Part shown: piece after piece, positions 13,048 to 23,524 of the stretch
Layout: every line of letters begins with the position of its first letter
Numbering within the stretch: the stretch's first letter is position 1
NCBI GenBank assembly: GCA_947172415.1
Contig: OX359201.1
Location: 3,658,001-3,722,000, forward strand
Length of the DNA: 64,000 nt
Source of the DNA: Chondrosia reniformis
Taxonomy: Eukaryota > Porifera > Demospongiae > Chondrillida > Chondrillidae
Reading direction: 5' to 3'
The notes under the pieces: generated by a model
Database searches by the model: none
The model's input: only the letters and a program-made list of their open reading frames with translations
Told to the model about the DNA's origin: nothing
Translations under genes and position numbers: made by a program

Positions 13048-13156
13048 AGAACTATCCGTAATATCCAGTGGTGTTTATTTTTTGCAATGAAAGTCCAGAA
13101 CAGGCTTATGTTAAAAAATCCATTTTTCATTTTCGTACTATAACTATGTACTAATT
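13048..13156 (+). repeat. Strand-switch island, copy 2
   Basis: The direct copy of 7893-8000 (GAACTATCCGTAATATCCAG through ACTATAACTATGTACTAATT) with scattered substitutions. It again lies at a flip of array orientation, within about 30 bp of the switch near 13022. Confidence 0.8.
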
Positions 13157-15812
13157 GTATGTACTAGTAGCATGTACTAGTTGTATGTACTCGTTTTATG
13201 TACTAGTTGTTTGTACTAGTTGTTTGTACTAGTTGTAAGTACTTGTTGTATGTTCCAGTTGTGTGTAATTGTTGTATGTACTAGTTATATTTACTAGTGT
13301 TAGTAACTAGTTGTATGTAGGAGTTGTATGTACTAGTTGTATGTACTAATCATATGTAGTAGTTGTTTGTGCTAGATAAATGTACTAGTGGTATGTAGTA
13401 GTTGTATTTACTAGTTGTATGTACTAGTTGTATGCACTAGTTGTACGTACTATTTGTATGTACTAGTGGTACGTACTAGTTGTATGTCTAATTACTATTT
13501 GTATGTACTAGTTATATGTACTAGATATTTGTATTAGGTGTATGAATTAGTTGTATGGATTTGTTGTGTGTGCTAGTAGTATTTACTATATCTATGTATA
13601 TACTAGTTGTATATAGTTCTCTTATATGTAGTAGTTTTATGTACTATTTCTATGTACTAGTTTTAGTACTAGTTTAATGTACAAGTTGTATAAACTAGTT
13701 GTAGGCACTAGTTGTATGTACTAGTTGTATGCACTAGTTGTATGCAGTAGTTGTATGCAGTAGTTGTATGTACTAGTTGTATGTACTAGTTGTAGGCACT
13801 AGTTGTATATACTAGTTGTATGGACTAAATACAAGTTGAATGTGCCAGTTACTAGTTGAATGTACTATTTGTATGTTCTAGTTGTGTGTACTAGTTATAT
13901 GTACTAGTTGTATGTACTAGTAACTAGTTGTCTTTACTAGTTGTAGGGACTAGTTTTGTGTACTAGTTTTCTGTACTAGTTGTATTTAGTAGTTGTATGT
14001 TCTCGTACTGGTTATATATACTAGTTGTAGGTACTAGTTGTATGTTCTAGTTGCATGTTCTAGTTGCATGAACTAATTATATGTACTAGTTATATGTACT
14101 AGTTGCTTGTTCTAGTTGGATGTTCTAGTAGTATGTACTAGTTGTATGGACTTGTGGTATGTATTAGTTGTATGGACTAGTTGTATGTACTAGTTGCTTG
14201 TACTACTTGGATGTTCTAGTTGTATGTACTAGTTGTATGGACTTCTTGTATGTATTAGTTGTATGTACTAGTTGTATGTACTAATTGTATGTACTAGGGT
14301 TTGTACTAGTTTTTAGTCCTAGTTGTAAGTACTTGTTGTATGTACTAGTTGTGTGTAATTGTTGTATGTACTAGTTATATTTACTAGTTTTAGTAACTAG
14401 TTGTATGTAGTAGTTGTATGTACAAGTTGCTAGTACCAACTCTGTATGTGCCAATTAAATGTACTAGTTGTATGTACTAGGAACTAGTTGTATTTAATAG
14501 TTTTATGTACTAGTTGTATGTACTAGTTGTATGTACTAGTTGTATATACTACTTGTATATACTAGATATATATGCTTGTTGTATGTACTAGTAACGAGGT
14601 GTAAGTACTAGTTGTTTTTACTAATTGTATGTACTAGTTGTATTTACTAGCTGTATGTACTTGGTGTATATAATCGTTATATGAACTAGTTCTATGTATT
14701 AGGTGTTTGTACTAGTTGTATATCCTAAATGTAGGTACAAGTTATAATGACTAGTCACTATTTTTATGTATTAGTTGTATGTATTAGTTGTAATAACTAG
14801 TTAGTAGTTGTATGCACTAGATGCATGTTCTATTTTTATGTTCTAGTTATATGTACTAGTTGTAAGTACAAGTTGTATGTACTACTTGCATGTACTATTT
14901 GTATGTACTATTTGTTTGTACTAGTGGTAGGTACTAGTTGTCTTTACAATTTGTGTGTACTAGTTTTATGTACTAGTTGTATATACAAGTTATGTGTACC
15001 AGTTGTGTGTTCTAGTTGTGTGTAGTAGTTTTCTGTACTAGTTGTAGGTTCTAGTTGTATGTTCTATATATATGTACTAGTTATATATGCATGTTCTAGT
15101 TATATGTACTAACTGTATGTGCCAGTTGGATGTACTAGTTGGATGTACTAGTTAGATGTACTAGTTGAGTGTACTAATTGTATGTAGTTGTAAGTACTAT
15201 TTATATGTACTAGTAATATGTGTATGTTTTAGTTATATGTACTAGCTGGATGTACTAGATATATGTACTAGTGGTATGTGCTAGCTGTATGAACTAGGTG
15301 TATATACTAGTCATCTCTACTAGTTGTTTGTACTATTTGAATGGACTAGTTGTATGTACTAGTTGTATGAACTTGTTGTAGTTACTAGTTGTATGTACTA
15401 GTTGTGCGTACTAGTTGTGTGTAGTAGTTCTGTGTACTTGTAGTGTGTCCTAGTTGTGTGCACTAGTTGTGTGTACTAGTTGTATGTACTAGCTTTATGT
15501 ACAAGTTGTATATTCTAGTTGTGTGTATATACTAATTGTATATTGTAATTGTAAGTACTTTATATATGTAATTGTTATATGTGTATGTTCTAGTTCTATG
15601 TACTAGCTGCAGGTCCAAGTTGTATGTACTAGTTGTGTGTTCTAGTTGTGTATACTAGTTTTCTGTACTAGTTGTATGTACTAATTGTATGGCCTAGTTG
15701 TATGTACTTTTTGTATGTACTAGTAGTATGTACTAGTTGTGTGTACTAGTTGGGTGTACTAGTTGTTTGTACTAGTTGTACATACTAGTTGTATGTATTA
15801 GATATATGTATT
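13157..15812 (-). repeat. 13-bp minisatellite array, TGTATGTACTAGT orientation
   Basis: Array units on the minus strand. The frame at 14825-15025 is simply this array read in one register and is not a gene. Confidence 0.9.
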
Positions 15813-16372
15813 AGTGGTACATACAACTAATACATACAACTACTATATACAACTAATGCATACACCTATACATACAAAAACAACATAAAACTTGAACATA
15901 CACATATTACTCACAGCTAGTACATATAACAACTACACACAACTAGAACATTCATGATGTACATTCAATTAGACCATACGACTAGTAACTAATACATACA
16001 ACTAGCACACACAACTGGAACCTCCAAATAATAAATATAACTACATTCAAGTAGTTCATTAAACACACAACTAGTACATAGAACTACTGACGAGTACATA
16101 CAACTAGTACATACAACTAGTAGATACAATTTAATAGATACAATTGGTACCTACATGTTATAAATATAACTAGTACTTCTACATAAAATTAGTACATACA
16201 ACTAGTACATACATATAGTAACTAGTAAATATATCTATTACATACAACTAGTACATACAAATATAAAATACAACTAGTAAGAAGAATATAAAAACTAGTA
16301 CATACAATTAGTACATATAACTAGTACATACAACTAGTACATGCAACTAGTCCATACAACTAGTACTACCAC
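15813..16372 (+). repeat. 13-bp minisatellite array, ACTAGTACATACA orientation
   Basis: A short block on the plus strand. The flip at its left edge has no island, and the flip at its right edge (ACTACCACTATAGTAGTAG) is a small palindrome only. Confidence 0.85.
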
Positions 16373-17105
16373 TATAGTAGTAGTTATATGTGTATGTTCT
16401 AGTTATATGTTCTATCTGTATGTAAAAGTTGTATGTTCAAGTTGTATATACTAGCTTTATGTAGTAGTTGTATGTACTAGTTGTATGTACTAGTTGTATG
16501 CACCCGTTTTATATATATACATGTTTTATGTATTAGTTGTGTGTAATAGTTGTATGTACTAGTTCTATGAACTAGTTATGCACTAGACATATGTATTAGT
16601 TGTATGTACTAGTTGTATGTATATAATACTTGTATATACTAGTTATATGTGCTAATTATATGTACTAATTATGTACTATTTGTAAGAACTAGTTGTATGT
16701 ACTAATATTATGTACTAGCTGTATGTTCTAGTTGTATGTATTAATTGTATGTGCCAGTTGTTTGTACTAGTTGTGTGTACTAGGTTTATGTACTAGTTGT
16801 GTGTACTAGTTGTATGTACTAATTGTAAGTACTATATATATGTACTAGTTATATGTATATGTTCTAGCTATATGTACTAGCTGTGTGTACAAGTTCTTTG
16901 TATTGGTTGTATGTATCAGTTTTTTGTACTAGTTTTATGAACTAGTTGTAAGTTCTAATTATGGGGACTAGTTCTATGTATTAGATGTGTGTACTTGTAG
17001 TATGGACTAGTTCTGATTTCTAGTTGTATGTACTAGTTGTATGAACTAGTTGTATGTTCTAGTTGTATGTATTAGTTATATGTACTTACTAGTTGCATGT
17101 ACTAG
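16373..17105 (-). repeat. 13-bp minisatellite array, TGTATGTACTAGT orientation
   Basis: The array block that flanks the REL-type LINE on its left. The same orientation resumes on the right of the LINE at 20806, so the LINE inserted within a continuous block. Confidence 0.9.
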
Positions 17106-17469
17106 TGGGAATTGGAGGCTGTGGTTCCGAGTTGACAAGAGGATGGGTATTGTCCAGTTCTACCCCCCCAATGGAGCAGGGTGTTTAGCCTTTATGTGGC
17201 ATCCTGTGGCTAAATCAGCCTCCCTGCCAGTATGGGCTAACCCATTGTCTGGCAGTTTCACTGGGTTACGTGGCGTCACAAGAATGAAAATTTTCATAAC
17301 AGGCTGTGGCCTAGGTGCACCAGAGGTGAAGAAAACTATGGGTCAACCAGAATAGGTGACTCCACTAGTGCCTCACAGGTAGATGTATCTGAATGTAAAG
17401 CCCTTACTCGGCCCCCATGACGGGCCAACCAGCCCTCTGGACTGAGGAAATGCCTAGGGCACTAATAGA

Positions 17470-17910
17470 TTGCTAACTACAAGAGTTAGTAGAATCCGAA
17501 GAGGTCAAGGTCTCTCGAGATTAAACCTTGTGGAACCCGATTCTCGTGGCATAGCCACCCTACCTGGGACTGTGGAGGAAGGTGTGGGAGCCCAGGGACA
17601 GGAAGAGCTTCACCAAGCTCAGGCTTGGACTGAACAAGATGGTGAGCTGTTTACAGGCCCTGTTGAAACTCCCACACACGATCATCCCAGTCCCAGGACA
17701 AGTGGCAATGATCATCTGATGCAACATTTAGGCAAAGCAAAAGATGCCTGTCTCCGAAAGAAACCTGGAGATTTCGCTGATAGAAAACCCTCTGGGGTGG
17801 TGCGGTTCAGCCTTGTTGATACGGCACTGCTTCAGGATGCCAATGATTGGGTGGAGAAAGAGTGGCAGGAAGGCCCTAGGTCGGCCTGGCACCTGAACTG
17901 CCTGGTCTAG
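17470..17910 (+). pseudogene. N-terminal part of the REL LINE polyprotein
   Basis: A 146-residue open frame upstream of the RT in the same element. It is Gly/Glu/Gln-rich in its first half and ends in a frame rich in Trp, Lys and Glu (NDWVEKEWQEGPRSAWHL). No intact C2H2 zinc finger is visible, although R2-clade proteins usually carry one or more here. A Cys-rich stretch in another frame just after 17905 may be its remnant. The Met at 17470 is simply the first in the frame. Confidence 0.4.
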
Positions 17911-18068
17911 TGTGTTGCTATGGCTGTGAGGAGAAAAACAAGCTACGAATCGCAGCCATGCAACCAGGGAAGAAAATCAGACAATTAGAAGGGTAGTAAG
18001 AGACAGGAAGGTCACATAAGTAATAGAAAGGCCAAAGGCGTTAGGTTTAGAAGACTGCTTGCCTGGTT

Positions 18069-18127
18069 GGATTACTATTCTATTGACACGCTATTTCCAC
18101 AATAGCGTGTCAACAAAATAGTAATCC
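18069..18127 (+). repeat. Near-perfect 27-bp inverted repeat with 5-nt loop
   Basis: Arm 1 is 18069-18095 and arm 2 is 18101-18127. They pair at 25 of 27 positions around the loop TCCAC; the core is TTGACACGCTATT / AATAGCGTGTCAA. It lies between the N-terminal frame and the RT of the REL LINE. It could be an RNA structure of the element or a tiny foldback insertion. Confidence 0.85.
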
Positions 18128-18319
18128 TATGACCAAACGAGAGAAAGTACTCCGAAGAAAGCTTAGGAGTGAGTTCCATTCATTAAACCTGAATGTGCTG
18201 ATTAGAGGTCGGGAACACTCAGGAAACTCGGGGTCTGGACCTTACAAGAACAAAGATCGGCTGAACGCAGGAAATTCCAGGAACAAAACCACTTTTGGAA
18301 TACCCAAAGGAAGTTCAAG

Positions 18320-19700
18320 ATGAATGGCAATGTTTCAACCTCCAATGAAGCCCCTTCAATTGAGGTAGTAAGAGACTTTTGGACAAAGATTGTAGGTACT
18401 CTTGGTAAGGTCAACAAAGATGACCCAGGGGTGAAAGAATGGCTAAAGGAAACCAAAAAGAGGGTGGGTAGAACCTCCTCTGAAGGTCCCAATAGCATTG
18501 ATGAGACCAAACTGAGGAAAGCCTTGAAAAAGGCAAAAAGCTGGTCTGCCCCTGGGCTGGATGGCATCCAAACTTTGTGGTGGAAAGCACTCCCCTCTGC
18601 ACAGTCTGCCTTGGCAGATGTACTACGGAGGGTGGTGAGCGGAGATCTGTCAGTCCCAGACTGGCTTACAAAGGGTCGCACTCTACTCATCCCCAAAAAG
18701 GGTGACCCGAAAAGTGCGGCCAACTACCGACCTATTGCATGTCTCAACACAATGTACAAGGCTGTCACATCATACATTGCATCTGAACTACTCACTTACA
18801 CCTACACTGATGATCTTTTGCCTATGGCCCATGAGAAAAGGGAGGTGGGGCTGTGTGGTCTGTCTACTGCTGGATCAAACAATCGGTCTAGATGCCAAAA
18901 TTACTGGCAAGCCACTTAGTGTGGCATGGATCGATTATGAGAAGGCATATGACAGAGTCCTTCATAAGTGGGTGATGAAGGTGCTAAAAACCATCAAGTG
19001 CCCAGTTTGGATCAAGAGGTCTATAGAGCTCTTCTCTAAACACTGGGCTACTGTGCTTGAGTTGAGGACTGCGGGGAAGGTGGTTAGGAGCACCCCTGTT
19101 AAATATAACAGGGACTCTTCCAAGGAGACTCCTTATCGCCACTCCTCTTTTGTTTGGCCATAGCTCCCATATCTTAACTTCTCAACAGAACCAAGGGATA
19201 TACCCTCTGGCATGATGGGGAAAGGAACACCACGTCACACTTGTTGTACATGGATGACCTTAAGATATATGCTGGAGGCCCTGATAAACTCAGGGAAGCC
19301 TTGGAATGTGTGGAGAAAACCTCAAATGCCATAGGCATGAGGTTTGGAGTGAGAAAGTGTGGAACAGCTGACATGCAAAAGGGTAAAGTTCTGGCTGGCC
19401 CAGACAACCCTGAATGCAGTGAAGAATCCATAAGGAGCCTTGAGAAGGGTACTACCTATAAGTACCTAGGGCTAGAACAACTGTTTGAGGTAGATGACAG
19501 CAAGGTCAAAGCTTGCTTAATCAACGAATTGAGGAGAAGACTCCACAAAGTGTGGAGCTCTCACCTCAATGGTAAGAATGCTGCAGAAGCCTCTAACATG
19601 TTGTGTGCCTCTCTATTGAGATTCTCTTACCCAGTTTTGAGGTGGACTCAATGTGAGCTTCCAAAATTGGATGGAATGGTGAGAAAGATCATAACATAGT
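18320..19700 (+). pseudogene. Reverse transcriptase region of REL LINE, frameshifted
   Basis: The finger region reads AKSWSAPGLDGIQTLWWKAL and GRTLLIPKKGDPKSAANYRPI (RT motifs 0-2). After a frameshift near 18830-18870, motif A is AWIDYEKAYDRV. After a second frameshift near 19100, motif B appears as QGLFQGDSLSPLLFCLAIAP on the plus strand at about 19103-19162. Motif C is LLYMDDLKIYAGG at about 19239-19280. Catalytic Asp residues of motifs A and C survive, but at least two frameshifts and a stop at 19697 destroy the frame. Such an RT would prime on nicked target DNA (target-primed reverse transcription). The call is firm at the family level. Confidence 0.85.
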
Positions 19701-19857
19701 ACCAGGGTCATCACTATAACTCTGCCATTGAGAGGGTGAACTTGCCTTGCTCTACAGGTGGTAGAGGGCTCTGTAGTTTTCCTTTGGATCACGACAGGGA
19801 TGTTGTGAATCTGGCAAGATACCTCCACACTGCCAATGATCCACTCACAGCGCTGTT

Positions 19858-20802
19858 GTGGTTAAACACCAAAAGTGGCTGGATTGCTCAAAGCAGAGGA
19901 GGACTGTCTTGAAGGAAGCCAGATTGATACTGAGAAGCCACGGAATAGAACTAGAACCGGAAATGTGGCTAAAGACAGATCCCTTACAAAATAGTGTAAG
20001 AGAATGGAGTGGAGTGGCACGTGAGCTCCGGGAGGCTCAGACTGAAAGGTTAAAAAGTAACCTAGCCAAAAAGTCTCACCCGGGCTCATACCACAGACAG
20101 GTCACAAATAATGAGTCTTATGTGTGGCTTTCTGAGGGGAGACTCAGACCTCAAACTGAGGCTCTGACTTTCGCAGCCCAAGATAATGTGGTGCACACTA
20201 GGTGGTACCAAAATAGGATTCTGAGGAATTCTAGCCTCCTAATGTGCAGAGAATGTGGCAAGGCTATCGAAACGGTCAAACACATACTAAACATGTGTGA
20301 GCCAAAGGGATTTTAACTCTACAAAAAGAGGCATGACCGGACAATACTGATAGTGTTGTGGAGAGTGTTGAAAGAATATGCATTCAAGCAGGAAGAACCC
20401 TGGAAAAAACTAGAAGCAAAACCAGTCTATGAGAATAGGTCTAGGTCTGAACCTAGTATCCCTACAGATGAAGAAATGACAGAAAGAAGGCCAGATATAA
20501 TGGTTGAGGATCGGCTAGGTAAATCCATCTACATTATTGAGATGTCAGTTCCTACTGACAGCAATATTAATGGAAGATGGCAAGAGAAGTTCTAAAAGTA
20601 CCAGAAGCTGGCGGCTGATATGAGGAAACAATTTAGGCGCTACCGAATTAAGGTAGTCCCGATAATAATTGGTGCTTTGGGGACAGTGGATACGCTCCTG
20701 GAAGACCTTAAGGGAATTCCAAAGCTGTCAAAAGGTGCAGTAGAAGTGATGAGAGCCATGCAGAGAACTGTTCTCTGTTCGGCTGTAAGGATACTGAGGT
20801 GA
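19858..20802 (+). pseudogene. C-terminal CCHC knuckle and restriction-like endonuclease of REL LINE
   Basis: The first frame contains CRECGKAIETVKHILNMC, a C-x2-C-x8-H-x4-C knuckle characteristic of the R2 superclade. A second frame (20353-20595) holds the endonuclease core RRPDIMVED and IYIIEMSVPTD, with Pro-Asp and Glu of a PD-(D/E)XK fold. After a TAA, the next frame (20596-20802) continues with YQKLAADMRKQFRRYRIKVV, PIIIGALGTVD and MRAMQRTVLCSAVRILR, the usual end of these proteins. The endonuclease nicks the target to start insertion. Two stops and a frameshift make it inactive. Confidence 0.8.
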
Positions 20803-20805
20803 CAT

Positions 20806-21582
20806 ATTATCGTGTGTACTAGTTGTATGTACTAGTTGTATGCACTAGTTGTATGTACTAGTTATATTTACTAGTTTTATGTACTAGTAGGATGTACTAG
20901 TTGTGTGTATACTAGTTGTGTGTACTAGTTGTATGTACTAGTTGTATGCACTAGTTGTATGTATATACTAGTTATATTTACTAGTTTTATGTACTAGTAA
21001 AATGTACTAGTTGTGTGTACTAGTTGTGTGTACTAGTTGTATGTACTAGTTGTATGCACTAGTTGTATGTACTAGTTATATTTACTAGTTTTATGTACTA
21101 GTAGGATGTACTAGTTGTGTGTACTAGTTGTGTGTACTAGTTGTATGTACTAGTTGTATGCACTAGTTGTATGTACTAGTTATATTTACTAGTTTTATGT
21201 ACTAGTAGGATGTACTAGTTGTGTGTACTAGTTGTGTGTACTAGTTGTGTGAACTAATTGTGTGTACTAGTTGTGTGTATTAGTTGTATGTACTAGTTTA
21301 CGAATTAGTTGTGTGTACTTGTTGTATGTTCTAATTGTAAGTGCTTTATATATGTACTAGTTATTTGTGTATATACTAGTTGTATGTACTAGTTTATGTA
21401 CTAGTGTTATGTACTATTTGTATGTACAAGTGTTTTGTACTAGTTGTATGTACTAGCTGTTTGTGCAAGTTGTATGAACTAGTTTTAAGCACTGGTTGTT
21501 AGTTCTAGTCTTATGTACTAACTTTTTGTACTAGTTACAAGTACTAGTTATATGTACTAGTTGTGTGAACTAGTTGTATTTG
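20806..21582 (-). repeat. 13-bp minisatellite with a 104-bp higher-order repeat
   Basis: The array resumes after the LINE. Within 20810-21250 an eight-unit block recurs: the marker GTTATATTTACTAGTTTTA starts at 20861, 20971, 21075 and 21179. The last two steps are exactly 104 bp (8 x 13); the first is longer by 6 bp owing to small insertions. Copies are nearly identical, so this part was amplified recently compared with the rest of the array. Confidence 0.9.
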
Positions 21583-21609
21583 TAGTAAAATAGTCAGAAA
21601 ACTCAAGTT

Positions 21610-21668
21610 TACCTCCGTGCTATAAGGCCTTTTCGGAGAATTCCACTTCTCATCAGTAGAACTGGGTA
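21610..21668 (-). ncRNA. Hammerhead ribozyme, type I (unit A)
   Basis: On the minus strand: distal stem I UACC/GGUA, inner stem I 5' GUUCUA with 3' UAGCAC (one mismatch), then core CUGAUGA, stem II, GAAA, and a palindromic stem III AAGGCCUU with no loop. The cleavage site is UUA, between 21623 and 21622. Stem II in this copy is weakened (GAAG versus CUCC). All invariant core bases are present. The loop-less palindromic stem III implies cleavage as a dimer or in tandem RNA. Confidence 0.75.
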
Positions 21669-21940
21669 GCAATTCTTTAGAGTAACCAAGCTACAAATTC
21701 TTTATCTTTCGACAAAGGATTGGCTGAAACACATTTAAAAACGTCAAACCCAAAACTCAGAAAATCTATAACCAACATCAATATTATTATGTAGGCAAAA
21801 TAGGATGAACAAGGAAATTTTTAACCGTTTTAACACTTACATTGGACTCACTTAGTCTCGCCATCGCGGCGTAAAAAAGGGTTGCCGCCCCGTCTTATGG
21901 GCTTAGTATTTCGTAGTAAAATTTTCATAAAACTAAAGTT

Positions 21941-21999
21941 TACCACGGTGCTATAAGGCCTTTTCGGAGAATACCACTCCTCATCAGTAGCACTGGGTA
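21941..21999 (-). ncRNA. Hammerhead ribozyme, type I (unit B, best copy)
   Basis: The most complete motif of the window. On the minus strand: UACC, CA, GUGCUA, core CUGAUGA, stem II GGAG with loop UGGUAUU and CUCC, core GAAA, stem III AGGCCU, cleavage triplet UUA, then UAGCAC, CGU, GGUA. Inner stem I pairs 6 of 6, distal stem I 4 of 4, and stem II 4 of 4. The internal loop of stem I (CA/CGU) facing a 7-nt loop II is the usual geometry for the tertiary contact of natural hammerheads. Predicted cleavage lies between 21954 and 21953. Confidence 0.85.
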
Positions 22000-22185
22000 G
22001 CAATTCTTTAGAGTAACGAAGCTACCAATTCTTTATTTCTCGACAAAGGATTGGCTGAAACACATTTAAAAACGTCAAAACCTTATAGAGTTTCTGAGTT
22101 TTAGGTTTGACGTTTTTAAATGTGTTTCAGCCAAACCTTTGTTGAGAGATAAAGAATTGGTAGCTTGGTTACTCTAAAGAATTGC

Positions 22186-22244
22186 TACCCAGTGCTACTG
22201 ATGAGGAGTGGTATTGTCCGAAAAGGCCTTGTAGTACAGTGGTA
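22186..22244 (+). ncRNA. Hammerhead ribozyme-like motif, probably inactive (unit C)
   Basis: Plus-strand copy with UACC, GUGCUA, CUGAUGA, GAAA, AGGCCU, UAGUAC and GGUA. Two changes matter. The residue before the cleavage point is G (UUG, not the NUH that is required), and stem II has GGAG facing GUCC with a G-G clash. Cleavage is therefore not expected. Confidence 0.65.
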
Positions 22245-22272
22245 AACTTGAGGTTTATGATGATTTTACTAA

Positions 22273-22377
22273 TTGCAAATACTATACATACTTACGAGTC
22301 ATATGTGTATTTTCTAGTTATATGTACTACCTGTATGTAGAAGTTGTATGTTTTAGTTGAATGTACTAGTTTTAAGT
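22273..22377 (-). repeat. Diverged 13-bp array remnant
   Basis: Scattered TGTATGTA and CTAGTT units between the hammerhead element and the foldback element; no other content. Confidence 0.6.
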
Positions 22378-22680
22378 TTGCAAAAAGTATCGAAACAAGC
22401 CACTATTTATATGATAAGGCTAATCATACAGAAGTTGCATATATACTGAAATTTAAGTAACTTAACCATACACTTCTGTGTTTGGGTGCACCATTCCTAC
22501 TTAAGGTTAGAGCGCCCAAACACAGAAGTGTATGGTAAAGTTATTTAAATTTCAGTATATATGCAACTTCTGTATGATTAGCCTTATCATAAAATCAGTG
22601 TCTTGTTTTGATACTTTTTGCAGATGTATTAGTGAGCACTGCCATTTCTACTTCTAACATCATTTTTGTAAATATTTTCT
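22378..22680 (-). mobile_element. Foldback MITE, copy 1
   Basis: Long inverted arms: GCAAAAAGTATCGAAACAAG at the left pairs with CTTGTTTTGATACTTTTTGC ending near 22621. TCATACAGAAGTTGCATATA lies in the left arm and its complement in the right. The spacer contains CCATTCCTACTTAAGG. The tail to 22680 also matches copy 2. The whole unit is the reverse complement of 28305-28615. Non-coding. Confidence 0.85.
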
Positions 22681-22974
22681 ATTTTCTTGTATTCCCCTAT
22701 TTTCTTCTTAATATTGCTTGTTTTAAATTGATTTGTAAGTTTTCTTTGTGAAGATCTTAAAATAACGTCTTAGACAAGAGAAATATGCCGAAAACTATGA
22801 TCTCCTAATTAAAAAAAAATGACATCCGAGAAGACCACCATTTTCGCTCTTCACAATTAACATGGTTATTGTACAGCACATTCAGATTTAGGGCTGTCTA
22901 TTCCCTAGTTCCGAAGTTATTTATGACAATTTATAACTAATACGTGCCCGCATAAGTTTGCATATTAGCGCTAG
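22681..22974. other. AT-rich unassigned stretch
   Basis: No coding frame, RNA or repeat recognised. It leads directly into the GAGAGTACT-family element and may belong to it. Confidence 0.35.
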
Positions 22975-23247
22975 TCATTTAATAAAAGAAGAAGAAAAAA
23001 TGAATTTAGAAAGGTGTCTTTTCCTGGTTAGCCGCTTTTTGAATGCTATAGAGTGTGTAGAGCATCGAAGCAAGTTTTGGCATTTAAGAAAGCGTGCATT
23101 AATCGCTGCAAATAACCAAATATAACTGAAAATCGCTTCGTTGGTGATTAATGAGGTGTTGATTGCCAATACATTGGATAGGGTGGCCATTTTTTTTCCA
23201 GCCATTCCTACTTAGAGAGTACTACCGTATTCTCTAATATCTACTAG
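22975..23247 (+). mobile_element. GAGAGTACT-hairpin dispersed element, copy 1
   Basis: It ends in CATTCCTACTTAGAGAGTACT followed by ACCGTATTCTCTAAT, a short terminal hairpin shared with the copies at 39703 and 41816. Internally it has an AGAAGAAGAAAAAA stretch, then a segment encoding VLAFKKACINRCK that parallels SLAFKA in the other copies, and CCAATACATTGG near the end. The copy is frame-broken. The family is unknown to me. Confidence 0.55.
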
Positions 23248-23520
23248 TTATGCACTAGTTGGACGAACTTGTTGTATATACTAGTTTTTTGTACAAGTTG
23301 TGTGTACTAGTTGAGTGTGTAGTAGTTGTGTGTAGTACTTGTGTTTACTAGTTGTGTTTACTAGTTGTGTTTACTAGTTCCGTGTACTAGTTGTTTGTAC
23401 CAATTGTATGTACCTATTGTAAGTACTATATATATTTACTAGTTGTATTTGTATGTTCTAGTTATATGTACTAGCTGTATGTGCAAGGTGTATGTTTTAG
23501 TTGTATATACTAGTTGTATG
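23248..23520 (-). repeat. 13-bp minisatellite block
   Basis: TGTATGTACTAGT-type units, here with many TGTGTTTACTAGT variants, between two inserted elements. Confidence 0.85.
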
Positions 23521-23524
23521 TATA

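Larger units (their letters stand above)
17106..20805 (+). mobile_element. R2-superclade (REL-endonuclease) non-LTR retrotransposon, decayed
   Basis: A roughly 3.7-kb island of higher GC than its surroundings, embedded in the 13-bp array. In order it holds a 5' region without clear coding (17106-17469), an N-terminal frame (17470-17910), a hairpin (18069-18127), the reverse transcriptase (18320-19700), and a C-terminal CCHC knuckle followed by a restriction-like endonuclease (19858-20802). This order is that of the R2/NeSL/Hero superclade. Junctions are ACTAGTGGGAATTGG on the left and GGTGACATATTATCGTG on the right. I see no clear target duplication. Confidence 0.8.
21583..22272 (-). mobile_element. 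Retrozyme-like element: two tandem hammerhead units plus one inverted unit
   Basis: Three copies of a unit beginning TAGTAAAAT. Unit A (about 21583-21910) and unit B (about 21914-22085) are direct repeats, with their ribozymes on the minus strand. Unit C (about 22090-22272) is inverted relative to B, so B and C form a foldback with arms of roughly 180 bp. All three share the block around AAAGGATTGGCTGAAACAC. The A and B cleavage sites are 331 nt apart. The only longer-unit sequence is in A (21770-21910), and it has no coding frame. No TSD could be assigned. It may be a non-autonomous retroelement of the animal retrozyme type or PLE debris. Confidence 0.7.

Noticed and set aside
14825..15025. 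Long frames with a Tyr/Val/Cys repeat (also 2933-3127 and 32343-32591)
   Set aside because: Three 13-bp units equal 39 nt, so the array gives a 13-residue pseudo-repeat in any frame that has lost its TAG. No composition or start signal suggests a gene.
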